Below are positions 8,298-15,815 of a stretch of DNA of 37,377 bases, piece after piece (the stretch's first letter is position 1; each line of letters begins with the position of its first letter). The stretch comes from Firmicutes bacterium FC7. Its GTDB lineage: Bacteria; Bacillota; Clostridia; Tissierellales; Tissierellaceae. The stretch spans positions 1-37,377 of the forward strand of contig JAKELU010000021.1 of NCBI GenBank assembly GCA_022760735.1, written 5' to 3'. The notes under the pieces were generated by a model. It searched no databases. It saw only the letters and a program-made list of their open reading frames with translations, and was not told the origin of the DNA. Made by a program: the position numbers and the translations under genes.

Positions 8298-9017
8298 TTA
8301 TTGCAACTGTGCAACTATAACTAGAGGAACTGAATTCATAGGGTCGTATTCATCCTTTTTAAAGTTACCAAAGGTTTTAATATTAATAAAACCTGCTTTT
8401 TCTAATAACGCTATCAATTCTTCTGATTTTATAGGATGAAGTAATACGTTATTTTCTAAGGTCATTCCATCAACCTTTAGTATCGTTCTAAAATTTATTT
8501 TATGTATGTCTGATATATAATCATAATATCTTTCAAAAGTTAAATCTACTTCTTCATTTTTTATAAGGGGCAAGCTCTTTACGTCTTTAGCCAAAACCCT
8601 ATCATAATTTACAATCTGTAAAATGAGATTTCCACCAGGATTTAAATTATTAGCGCATTTCTTTAAGAATATACATATCTCGTCATTGTTATTAAGGTGA
8701 ACTAATGAGTTTCCAATACAGAATATTAGGTCAAACTTATTTTCTAACTTATCTATATCAAGCATGTTCATTACTCTAGCATCAATATTTTTGTCCTTAT
8801 CTATTAACTTCTCAATCATAGAATCGTCCAAGTCAATAGCTGTAACATTATACCCCATATCGCTTAGCTTCTTTGAATATCCACCAATGCCACAGGCTAC
8901 ATCCAAAATATATTTTGGAGGTTCTCCTACTATTTCTCTTATTAAGTTTAGCTGAAAATCTCCAGTTGGAAAAATATAATCATAATACTTAGATATTTCT
9001 GTATAAAACTTTGACAT
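8298..9017 (-). CDS. Class I SAM-dependent methyltransferase (small-molecule type)
   Basis: This 239-residue soluble protein has the Rossmann methyltransferase fold. Motif I is ILDVACGIGGYS (about residues 37-48), the acidic SAM-ribose residue lies in VTAIDLDDSMI, and FDLIFCIGNSLVHLNN is motif IV. It lacks the NPPY/DPPY motif of DNA N6 methylases, so it is not part of the neighbouring restriction system. Its sequence resembles the Methyltransf_25/Methyltransf_11 groups, whose substrates range from small metabolites to quinone precursors, and I cannot name the substrate. The ATG has AGGAGG 7 bases upstream. It is transcribed alone from its own promoter. Confidence 0.8.
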   Translation of the reverse strand: MSKFYTEISKYYDYIFPTGDFQLNLIREIVGEPPKYILDVACGIGGYSKKLSDMGYNVTAIDLDDSMIEKLIDKDKNIDARVMNMLDIDKLENKFDLIFCIGNSLVHLNNNDEICIFLKKCANNLNPGGNLILQIVNYDRVLAKDVKSLPLIKNEEVDLTFERYYDYISDIHKINFRTILKVDGMTLENNVLLHPIKSEELIALLEKAGFINIKTFGNFKKDEYDPMNSVPLVIVAQLQ

Positions 9018-9067
9018 ATCTTGCTCCTCCTATCCTTTAAATGGGATAGATTCCCAATACTATCTCT

Positions 9068-9096
9068 ATTATATCCTTACTTAATATACAATACAA
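9068..9096 (-). promoter_or_regulatory. Promoter of the methyltransferase gene
   Basis: On the minus strand TTGTAT (9091-9096) is followed after 17 bases by a perfect TATAAT (9068-9073), about 50 bases before the ATG. Confidence 0.65.
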
Positions 9097-9186
9097 TCAA
9101 GATACATATTTCTATTATAGAGAATGGCAATATAATCTATGGTAATACTAGATAACAGATAACTTTTAACTAAATTGGAGGATGTA

Positions 9187-10953
9187 ATGGATTACATAAG
9201 AAGTTACAAATTAGAAAAAAATAATGACGGTTATACCCTTATATTGTATCTAGATATTGGACTAACTGAGTTTGCCAACGAATTTGGCCGAAATGAAGAA
9301 GAACGTAATAAAAATTTAAATAAGTTTATTAATGCTTTTATAAAAAATAATTTTACTGATATAAAAATTAATAGTGTTAGATTAATGGTTGGTTCTATGG
9401 TAGTTGGAACCTTAACACTACAAAGCATATCAGCTTTTTCAGATGATATAAAGTCAACAAAACCTGATTTTCATATGACCTATTCCTATCTTGATGCTGG
9501 AAACGCTCTTATTGAAACCTTGAATAGAACCGGAGATTTTCTGGATGTTGTAGCCCCAGGTTATTTTGATTTAACTTCAGATGGACATCTTAAACTTACA
9601 GCACAATTTGACCCTTCTACAATAGAGCAAATGCAAAAAAGCAACTACAGAGTAGTTCCATTTCTTAGCAATCACTGGGATAGAGATGTTGGAAGAGCTG
9701 CTTTAAAAAATCGAAAGACTCTCATAAAAGAGATTGTTGAAATAATTGAAAGATACAATTTAGATGGAATAAATGTAGATATTGAAAATATAACCCATGA
9801 GGATAGAGATAATTTCACCTTATTTATCAAGGAATTAAGGGAATCACTTCCTAAAGGTAAGGAGCTCTCAGTAGCTGTACCTGCTAATCCAAAGGGATAT
9901 ACTACTGGATGGTATGGAGCATATGATAATAAAAAATTGGCCGAATATGCAGACTATCTTATGCTTATGACCTATGATGAACACTATGATGGGGGAAATT
10001 CTGGTCCAGTTGCTAGTATTCAATTTGTAGAAGGAGCTATAAAATATGAGTTGAAAAATGTTCCTTCTTCTAAGATGGTACTAGGTCTTCCTTTCTTTGG
10101 TAGATACTGGAAAAGCGATGGAAGTTTAAAAGGAAAAGGCATTAGCTTAATAAGAGTTAATGAGCTAATTAAAAAATATAAGGGTACTGTGACTTTTGAT
10201 AATAGCACCAAGTCACCAAAAGCTAGTATTAATATTACAGGCTATGAACCAGGAATGCCAAAGGGTAATTACATCATATGGTTTGAAAATGAGGAATCAA
10301 TCTTAAATAAATTGGAGCTATTAAAGAAATATAAACTAAGGGGTGCAGGAAGCTGGAGTTTAAATCAAGCTACACAAGATATTTGGAATGTTTATAACGG
10401 TTGGTCTAATGGTAGTAGAATATTTTTAGATGTTGAAGAAGGATGGGCTAAAGCACCTATCATATCCGTGAGTGAAAAAGGTTGGATGATTGGAACAAGA
10501 GATTTTTATTTTGAACCTAATGAGCCATTAACTAGAGCACAAGCTGCTACGCTTTTAGTTCGTGTTTTAGAATTAGAAAAAAACAATAAGTCAATTCCCC
10601 GCTATCTAGATGTACCTAATAACCACTGGGCAAAGTCTGATATTGAAATTGCATCACAACACGGCATTATGAATGGAAAAGGAGAACAGAAATTTGCTCC
10701 AGATGAATTCTTAACAAGAGAAGAAATGGCTACCTTGCTCTCCCGATTACTAGAAATTGAACCGACTGAAGGTAAAATGATTAATCCATTTAAGGATATA
10801 TCCCCTTCCCAATGGTCATATCCATTTGTGGTAACTATGGCTAAGGAAAATATTTTTGAAGGATATGAAGACAATACCTTCCGCCCTAAAGAAAAAGTTA
10901 CTCGTGCACAAATGGCTGCCTTGTTAGACAGAATAAAGGACATGATAAAGTAA
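9187..10953 (+). CDS. Membrane-anchored GH18 glycosidase with three SLH domains (cell-wall/spore hydrolase type)
   Basis: The start is taken as ATG 9187, 5 bases after GGAGG; TTG 9175 would overlap that site. The 588-residue protein begins with about 60 cytoplasmic-type residues, a conserved module I recognise from other Clostridia wall enzymes. A hydrophobic segment follows at 65-84. Residues about 95-400 form a GH18 barrel like the YaaH/SleL spore-cortex N-acetylglucosaminidases, with DGINVDIE at 193-200. E200 is the acid/base and D198 is kept; N196 replaces the middle aspartate of the usual DxxDxDxE. SLH domains follow from about 412 to the end, each ending with a TRAQ/TREE-type motif; they bind pyruvylated secondary wall polymer. 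The likely role is peptidoglycan trimming at the cell surface. It is a single-gene unit with a terminator just after the stop. Confidence 0.88.
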   Translation: MDYIRSYKLEKNNDGYTLILYLDIGLTEFANEFGRNEEERNKNLNKFINAFIKNNFTDIKINSVRLMVGSMVVGTLTLQSISAFSDDIKSTKPDFHMTYSYLDAGNALIETLNRTGDFLDVVAPGYFDLTSDGHLKLTAQFDPSTIEQMQKSNYRVVPFLSNHWDRDVGRAALKNRKTLIKEIVEIIERYNLDGINVDIENITHEDRDNFTLFIKELRESLPKGKELSVAVPANPKGYTTGWYGAYDNKKLAEYADYLMLMTYDEHYDGGNSGPVASIQFVEGAIKYELKNVPSSKMVLGLPFFGRYWKSDGSLKGKGISLIRVNELIKKYKGTVTFDNSTKSPKASINITGYEPGMPKGNYIIWFENEESILNKLELLKKYKLRGAGSWSLNQATQDIWNVYNGWSNGSRIFLDVEEGWAKAPIISVSEKGWMIGTRDFYFEPNEPLTRAQAATLLVRVLELEKNNKSIPRYLDVPNNHWAKSDIEIASQHGIMNGKGEQKFAPDEFLTREEMATLLSRLLEIEPTEGKMINPFKDISPSQWSYPFVVTMAKENIFEGYEDNTFRPKEKVTRAQMAALLDRIKDMIK

Positions 10954-10966
10954 TAGTTAAGGTTAA

Positions 10967-10995
10967 AAGGCAACTTCATATTTTGAAGTTGCCTT
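10967..10995. terminator. Bidirectional terminator between convergent genes
   Basis: A perfect 12-bp stem, AAGGCAACTTCA / TGAAGTTGCCTT, with a 5-base loop lies 14 bases after the GH18 stop and before the end of the aconitase-X operon. Confidence 0.8.
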
Positions 10996-11029
10996 AAATG
11001 ATTCTAGATTTATTCTACAAAATTTTTTC

Positions 11030-11476
11030 TTACATATCACTCACGATTACTACTCCATCCTCTAATATCTCAATAATCATATCATCTTTAACATACTCTA
11101 AAAACTCTTCTCCAAGACTATCAATGGTAGGTAATTTGCTATCGGTCCATACATCAGAAAGAATAGCCCCAGCTGCTGCAAGGGAGTCTATTTGTTTTGA
11201 AAATAGTAAACAAGCTGGTGCAACTTTCATTGCGCTGGCACAATATAGAACCAGCCCACCAGTAGTTGAACCTATGGTTTGAGGTAAACACAGTGCCTTT
11301 CCTGCCATTTTCTTTTTATATAAGTCCCTATTATTTTGATCAGAGCATGTAGCGTTCTTATCATTGAACATCAAGCTTTTTTGAAAACTTGCAAGTGTAT
11401 TGAAGCCATCTCTGCTTACTAATGCAGGAGCTTTTGCAGTTCCAGGCACTACTACCCTTCCTTTAAACTCCTTCAA
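11030..11476 (-). CDS. Aconitase X small (swivel) subunit
   Basis: This 148-residue protein is the swivelling domain (former DUF126) of the aconitase X superfamily. It carries GKALCLPQTIGSTTGG and LAAAGAILSDVW, the loops that close over the active site on the large subunit. The start is TTG 11476, with GGGGGG 6 bases upstream. It overlaps the large subunit's TGA within TTGA, so the two are translationally coupled. In bacteria the characterised aconitase X enzymes are cis-3-hydroxy-L-proline dehydratases; in archaea the two-subunit form is mevalonate-5-phosphate dehydratase. Which hydroxyacid is dehydrated here cannot be read from the sequence. Confidence 0.88.
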   Translation of the reverse strand: MKEFKGRVVVPGTAKAPALVSRDGFNTLASFQKSLMFNDKNATCSDQNNRDLYKKKMAGKALCLPQTIGSTTGGLVLYCASAMKVAPACLLFSKQIDSLAAAGAILSDVWTDSKLPTIDSLGEEFLEYVKDDMIIEILEDGVVIVSDM

Positions 11477-12765
11477 TTTGATCCCCCCTTAGTTATAGCC
11501 TCAATAATCTCACTATCTGTATAATACCTTGCTGTAGTATATGTTCTAAGCTTATTAGAATTAGTCATAACAGGCATTTTCCCACAAAGTGGATTATTCA
11601 TGTACATTAGAGGACAAATGTAGGATATATTTACTCCCATATTTAATAGGTCCTTAGCTTCAGGGTATTTTTTGAACTCTTCTATTACACTTACCGAAGC
11701 AGTCATTACGGTTGGTATAAGGACCTTATGATTGTTGTATGCTTTAAGAGCTTCCTTAATTTCTTTTGTCCACTGAATCATCTGTTCAAGTGATAAATGA
11801 GGACATCCTATGAAACAAAGCTTAGGCTTTGCATTGATATCCTTCCACATAATAGGATAACTTTCCTTTACTCTATTTAATTCCTTGTCATCGATTACAT
11901 AAATTTTGGGATTATCAACAATAAGCTTAGTTCCTAATTCCTTTGCTTCAGGGGTAAGATCTTCTATGTGATACAAACCTACTGCACCATTACTTGCTGT
12001 AGCAGCACCCATATCCTTTAAATAATCCTTTACATGTTTGTTTAGCTCATTTCCTAAATGCTGAGTTAAACCCTTAATATATGGAACATCATCCATTACC
12101 TTCATACCTATGGCACTACCTAATATCTGAGCTTCTGGAAGATGACTAGTTCTAACTTCTATAACCCAGTTTGCTTTTCTTCCTTCGTCTGTTAGTAATC
12201 CGAAATATGGTACCTTACCTAAAATACTACCAAACATCTCTATTATTCCAGAATTTCGATTACATCTAGCACCAAGAACCGAGTTGGCATATACTACAGC
12301 TGAGCTTTCAGCCCAGCTTAGTATATCACCCATTTTGGGAGTATTTCCTACCTCATCCAAATAACAAGTGCAGGTAAAACCATTATCGCTTAATAGTCCT
12401 ATCTTCTTTAATTGAGCTTCGTAATCTTCCTGTTTTCCATACATAATTTTAAATACAGTTCTTTGAAGAAAATTGGATGGAACATTTTCAAAATCCAATG
12501 GTCTAGGGTCTACAGTAAATTTTTGTTTTGATAGCAACCCAGCATCTATAATCTCATCCATGAGCTTATAGACTGGCTTCATTATTGACAATCCAAAGCT
12601 AGTAACTAGATGTCCATATTCACTTGATATTGGCACAAGCTTACTTGCACCGAAGGTATCTCCATACATAACTATAGTCTTCATAATCTTACCTAGAACT
12701 TCACCATGTCTTCCTTCCAAGATTTCTACTTCTTCTGGGGTAAGTGCCATCTTATAATTATACAT
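11473..12765 (-). CDS. Aconitase X large (catalytic) subunit
   Basis: This 430-residue protein is the catalytic part (former DUF521) of aconitase X, an Fe-S dehydratase. Candidate cluster cysteines lie in VLGARCNRNSG, CFIGCPHLS and SYICPLMYMNNPLCGKMP. The family N-terminus is MALTPEEVEILEGRHGEV, close behind the start. ATG 12765 has AGGAGGT 6 bases upstream. It lies 15 bases after the flavoprotein gene and overlaps the small subunit, so all three form one operon under the TetR-type repressor encoded divergently. A dehydratase next to an enoate-type reductase suggests that the enzymes remove water from a hydroxyacid or hydroxy-imino acid and then reduce the product. Confidence 0.9.
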   Translation of the reverse strand: MYNYKMALTPEEVEILEGRHGEVLGKIMKTIVMYGDTFGASKLVPISSEYGHLVTSFGLSIMKPVYKLMDEIIDAGLLSKQKFTVDPRPLDFENVPSNFLQRTVFKIMYGKQEDYEAQLKKIGLLSDNGFTCTCYLDEVGNTPKMGDILSWAESSAVVYANSVLGARCNRNSGIIEMFGSILGKVPYFGLLTDEGRKANWVIEVRTSHLPEAQILGSAIGMKVMDDVPYIKGLTQHLGNELNKHVKDYLKDMGAATASNGAVGLYHIEDLTPEAKELGTKLIVDNPKIYVIDDKELNRVKESYPIMWKDINAKPKLCFIGCPHLSLEQMIQWTKEIKEALKAYNNHKVLIPTVMTASVSVIEEFKKYPEAKDLLNMGVNISYICPLMYMNNPLCGKMPVMTNSNKLRTYTTARYYTDSEIIEAITKGGSN

Positions 12766-12780
12766 AGCTTTACCTCCTAT

Positions 12781-15042
12781 TTAAATAGTTCGTGCAAGGG
12801 CGTTTGCTGCTCTTGTAGCTTCAAGTACCTTACCGCTTTTTAGCCCGTCTCCAATATTGTGAATCTCTGGTGCAATTCTATTTTTGATACTTTCAAAATA
12901 TAATTGATCTTTTGGTCTATTACCGATTGCTATAACATAAACATCCGCTTCTATGACCTTTTCTACCTCTTCAACCTTCAACTTTGGAGCTAGAGGATTT
13001 TCAACATTTTCAGGTAAAATTGGATGCCATGTCATATATGGGTCAGGAACTGTATCTGATACATTTTGAACTACTTTAACTCCATTATCGTCAAAGCCTA
13101 CAACCTTGGTACAATTTAAGAGTTTAACTCCTGCTTTTTCCATATAATATATTAAGTGTCCTCTATTAGCTGTACAAACATGATTCATAAAATATTTATC
13201 CATTTCCACTACAGTTACATCTATATCATGTTCATATTTTAGCCAATATGCTGTTTCGCAACCAACAACACCTCCACCTATAACTACAGCAGATTTTGCG
13301 TCCTTTAATAAATCAGGCTTCTGTAATAGTTCTGTAGCTTCTACAACATTAAACTTTTCCATATTCTTAAATGGAGGAATTATCTCTTTCCCACCCATAG
13401 CAAATATTATTGTGTCAAAGTCCTGTTCCTTTAACCATGATAAAGTTGCTTCAGTTTTTGGAAGAAACTCAAAATTATCTAGTTTACTAGTTTTATCTAC
13501 AAGTCCTTCTAGATATCTTCTATAGTTAGCTATGTCAAATTTAATTCTAGGAATACTTCCTGGTATCAATTTTCCCCCGATTTTGTCACTCTTTTCTATA
13601 AGAGTTACATGGTGTCCTCTCTTAGCTGCAGTAACAGCAGCCATTACTCCTGCTGGACCAGCACCTACAACGGCAACCTTCTTTATTTTCGTAGCTGGAG
13701 TTGGGTCCTGAGGCATTATATATTCAAAGCTAGTTCTAGGGTTGACTGCACATTGAGGATGGCCACCTTCAACAAATTCATTGATACATCCTTCCTGACA
13801 TCCTATACAAGGTATGATATCATCTACATCTCCCTTATATACCTTGTTTGGCCAATATGGATCTGCAAGCAATGGCCTGCCTAGCATGATCATATCACAT
13901 TTGTTTTCTCTTAGAGCTTTCTCAGCTAAATCTGGATACCCTAACTTCCCAACTGCAACAACAGGAACCTCTTTTCCTGCATTAGATTTAATATTATTCT
14001 TCTTAAAATACTCTTTAACTAACTTTGAAACCTCCAAGAAGCATCCAGGTGGCATTCCAGCCGGAGGATGTGGCAACCACCAATTATCATAACAGCCTAG
14101 GTCCACATCAAATATATCTACCCCTTCTTTAACAAGGTTTTTCATATATTCCAAGGTCATTTCAACTGTTCTTTCGTTCTTAAACTTTCTAAGGGATTTA
14201 TTATTCATCTTTTCACCATAGGTCTCATTTAAGGCTAAACTTAGGTCAATTCTATACATTATAGGATAATCAGGACCTACTCGGTCTCTTATCTCTCGAA
14301 TTAAATCCAAACCAAAGGCTTGCCAGTCCGCATATCTACCTATTTTTCTCCTATTAAATGCAGGGTTTGTTAATTGCTCCAATAAATAGCCTTCGTGTCC
14401 ATGTAAATAGACGCCATCAATGTTCGCAGCTTTTGCATCTGCTGCTGCCTGCCCTGCTCTTTTAATTATTCTTCTTATCTGTCTATTAGACAATGGTGCA
14501 CTTGGGATTTGTGGAATATAGAAATTTGGATTCCATGAAGCTGACTTTGGAAGTTTTTTTAAGGTAAGTAAGCATTGTGGATTACCTACACGGCCAAGTC
14601 CTGGTGTTAACTGAATAAATAATTTAGCACCATAATTATGAACTCCGGCAGCAAGGTCTCTCCAACCTGCAAAAACTGATCTAGATCTGTCTATTCTTGG
14701 AAAGTAGCTAAGGCCTTCAGGTTCTACTACAGTAGGATCTATTCCTTGACTTACAGGAACTAAACCTGTGGTTATTAAACCAACTCCTCCCTTTGCTCTT
14801 TCAACAAAATACTGAATCATTTGGTCTTTTGGTCTGCCTGTTTCATCACTCATAGATATATTACCCATAGGAGCCATTACGAGACGATTCTTAATAGTAA
14901 TTCTGTTGATGTCAATAGGATCAAAGATTGAAGTGTATGGATATAAATCTTTTGTCATCTTGCCTGATTCTAAATGCGAATCATCATTAAACCAGTTACC
15001 ATAGCTGTTGACTAATTCTGCTACTAAAGTATCAGTTTTCAT
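12781..15042 (-). CDS. Old-yellow-enzyme/2-enoate-reductase-like FMN-FeS-FAD oxidoreductase
   Basis: The 753-residue length and layout match 2-enoate reductase, 2,4-dienoyl-CoA reductase and BaiCD/BaiH. An FMN barrel (about 30-390) starts with FDPIDINRITIKNRLVMAPMG. A 4Fe-4S motif follows, CIGCQEGCINEF...C (C-x2-C-x3-C-x11-C). The FAD/NADH domain has VAVVGAGPAGVMAA and VVIGGGVVGCETAYW. Two departures from the family are visible: the active-site stretch is LHGHEGYLLEQ rather than HxxHEGYLLDQ or HGAHGYL, shifting the first histidine by one position, and the usual NxRxDxYGG is NRRKIGRYADW. A changed substrate is therefore plausible. The ATG has AAGGGGGG 5 bases upstream. It is the first gene of the repressible operon. 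Confidence 0.88.
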   Translation of the reverse strand: MKTDTLVAELVNSYGNWFNDDSHLESGKMTKDLYPYTSIFDPIDINRITIKNRLVMAPMGNISMSDETGRPKDQMIQYFVERAKGGVGLITTGLVPVSQGIDPTVVEPEGLSYFPRIDRSRSVFAGWRDLAAGVHNYGAKLFIQLTPGLGRVGNPQCLLTLKKLPKSASWNPNFYIPQIPSAPLSNRQIRRIIKRAGQAAADAKAANIDGVYLHGHEGYLLEQLTNPAFNRRKIGRYADWQAFGLDLIREIRDRVGPDYPIMYRIDLSLALNETYGEKMNNKSLRKFKNERTVEMTLEYMKNLVKEGVDIFDVDLGCYDNWWLPHPPAGMPPGCFLEVSKLVKEYFKKNNIKSNAGKEVPVVAVGKLGYPDLAEKALRENKCDMIMLGRPLLADPYWPNKVYKGDVDDIIPCIGCQEGCINEFVEGGHPQCAVNPRTSFEYIMPQDPTPATKIKKVAVVGAGPAGVMAAVTAAKRGHHVTLIEKSDKIGGKLIPGSIPRIKFDIANYRRYLEGLVDKTSKLDNFEFLPKTEATLSWLKEQDFDTIIFAMGGKEIIPPFKNMEKFNVVEATELLQKPDLLKDAKSAVVIGGGVVGCETAYWLKYEHDIDVTVVEMDKYFMNHVCTANRGHLIYYMEKAGVKLLNCTKVVGFDDNGVKVVQNVSDTVPDPYMTWHPILPENVENPLAPKLKVEEVEKVIEADVYVIAIGNRPKDQLYFESIKNRIAPEIHNIGDGLKSGKVLEATRAANALARTI

Positions 15043-15055
15043 TAAATCCCCCCTT

Positions 15056-15072
15056 ACCGAACATTGTTCGGT
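15056..15072. promoter_or_regulatory. TetR-type operator of the aconitase-X operon
   Basis: ACCGAACATTGTTCGGT is a perfect inverted repeat with 8-base arms and one central base. It sits just downstream of the operon's -10 box and 14 bases before the ATG. The divergent TetR-family gene begins 130 bases away. Confidence 0.8.
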
Positions 15073-15084
15073 TTATTTGTTAAT

Positions 15085-15113
15085 ATTATAACATTATTAT
15101 TTTTTCTATTCAA
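15085..15113 (-). promoter_or_regulatory. Promoter of the flavoprotein/aconitase-X operon
   Basis: On the minus strand TTGAAT (15108-15113) and TATAAT (15085-15090) are 17 bases apart. The predicted start point falls just ahead of the operator, so a bound repressor would block initiation or early elongation. Confidence 0.75.
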
Positions 15114-15201
15114 TACCTTATATGTTAAATATTGTAACTCATTCTAAAATAATGAAAATAATGTTATAATATTGTTTCAGGGTATATAGGAGGTTATATT
15201 T

Positions 15202-15780
15202 ATGTCAAAGGAGAGACATTCTACTAAGATAAAAATACTAGAAACAGCAAGAAAACTTGCTCTAGATAAAGGATTTGAAGATTTAACTGTAAGAGATATA
15301 TGCAATAATGCAGAAATATCTATTGGTGCTTTCTATCATCACTTTTCATCAAAAGAAGAATTAATTAACGAATCCTTTCTTATGTATGATTATGATTTAG
15401 ATACCAGATTAGACTTATATAATCAAGGTAATCCCTTAAGCTCCTTAAAAAGTATCTTACTGGATCAAATCAGCTTTGTTACTAGTTTTCCACATAAGCT
15501 TATATCAGAGTACTACAGAGCTATACTATCTTCGCCTTCAAAAAGTGCAGTTAATGAAAGTCGTACATATTATAAAGCGGTTAATCATTTTGTTAAACTA
15601 GCTATTGAATCAAAACAATTTTCATCTCGATATTCAAAGGAATACTTAACTAATTACTTTATAAAACATATTCGTGGTAATTTAATTCACTGGTGTCTGA
15701 ATCCAAATAATATTGATATATATAATCAGACATCAGAGGAGTTAGATGATTTATTCGCAATGTTCTCATCAAAAAAATAG
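15202..15780 (+). CDS. TetR/AcrR-family repressor, divergent to the aconitase-X operon
   Basis: This 192-residue protein has the TetR helix-turn-helix near residues 22-55: LTVRDICNNAEISIGAFYHHFSSKEELI, quoted in parts LTVRDICNNA and SIGAFYHHFSSK. The remainder is the helical ligand-binding domain, with no recognisable ligand signature. ATG is preceded by AGGAGG. A TATAAT at 15165-15170 with a weak -35 is its likely promoter. No copy of the operator lies between that promoter and its ATG, though the single site in the shared intergenic region could serve both directions. The inducer is presumably the substrate of the neighbouring enzymes. Confidence 0.85.
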   Translation: MSKERHSTKIKILETARKLALDKGFEDLTVRDICNNAEISIGAFYHHFSSKEELINESFLMYDYDLDTRLDLYNQGNPLSSLKSILLDQISFVTSFPHKLISEYYRAILSSPSKSAVNESRTYYKAVNHFVKLAIESKQFSSRYSKEYLTNYFIKHIRGNLIHWCLNPNNIDIYNQTSEELDDLFAMFSSKK

Positions 15781-15815
15781 CAAAAGAACCTTTAAGGCTC
15801 TTCTTGCTATTTTTT
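15777..15815. terminator. Terminator between the TetR gene and the surface-protein gene
   Basis: An imperfect stem ATAGCAAAAGAACC / GGCTCTTCTTGCTAT is followed by TTTTTT. It overlaps the TetR stop codon and serves the plus strand; the A-run on the other side may serve the convergent gene. Confidence 0.7.

Noticed and set aside
8298-9017. Methyltransferase as part of the restriction system
   Set aside because: It lacks DNA-methylase motif IV (NPPY/DPPY), is on the opposite strand, has its own promoter, and is separated by a strong terminator.
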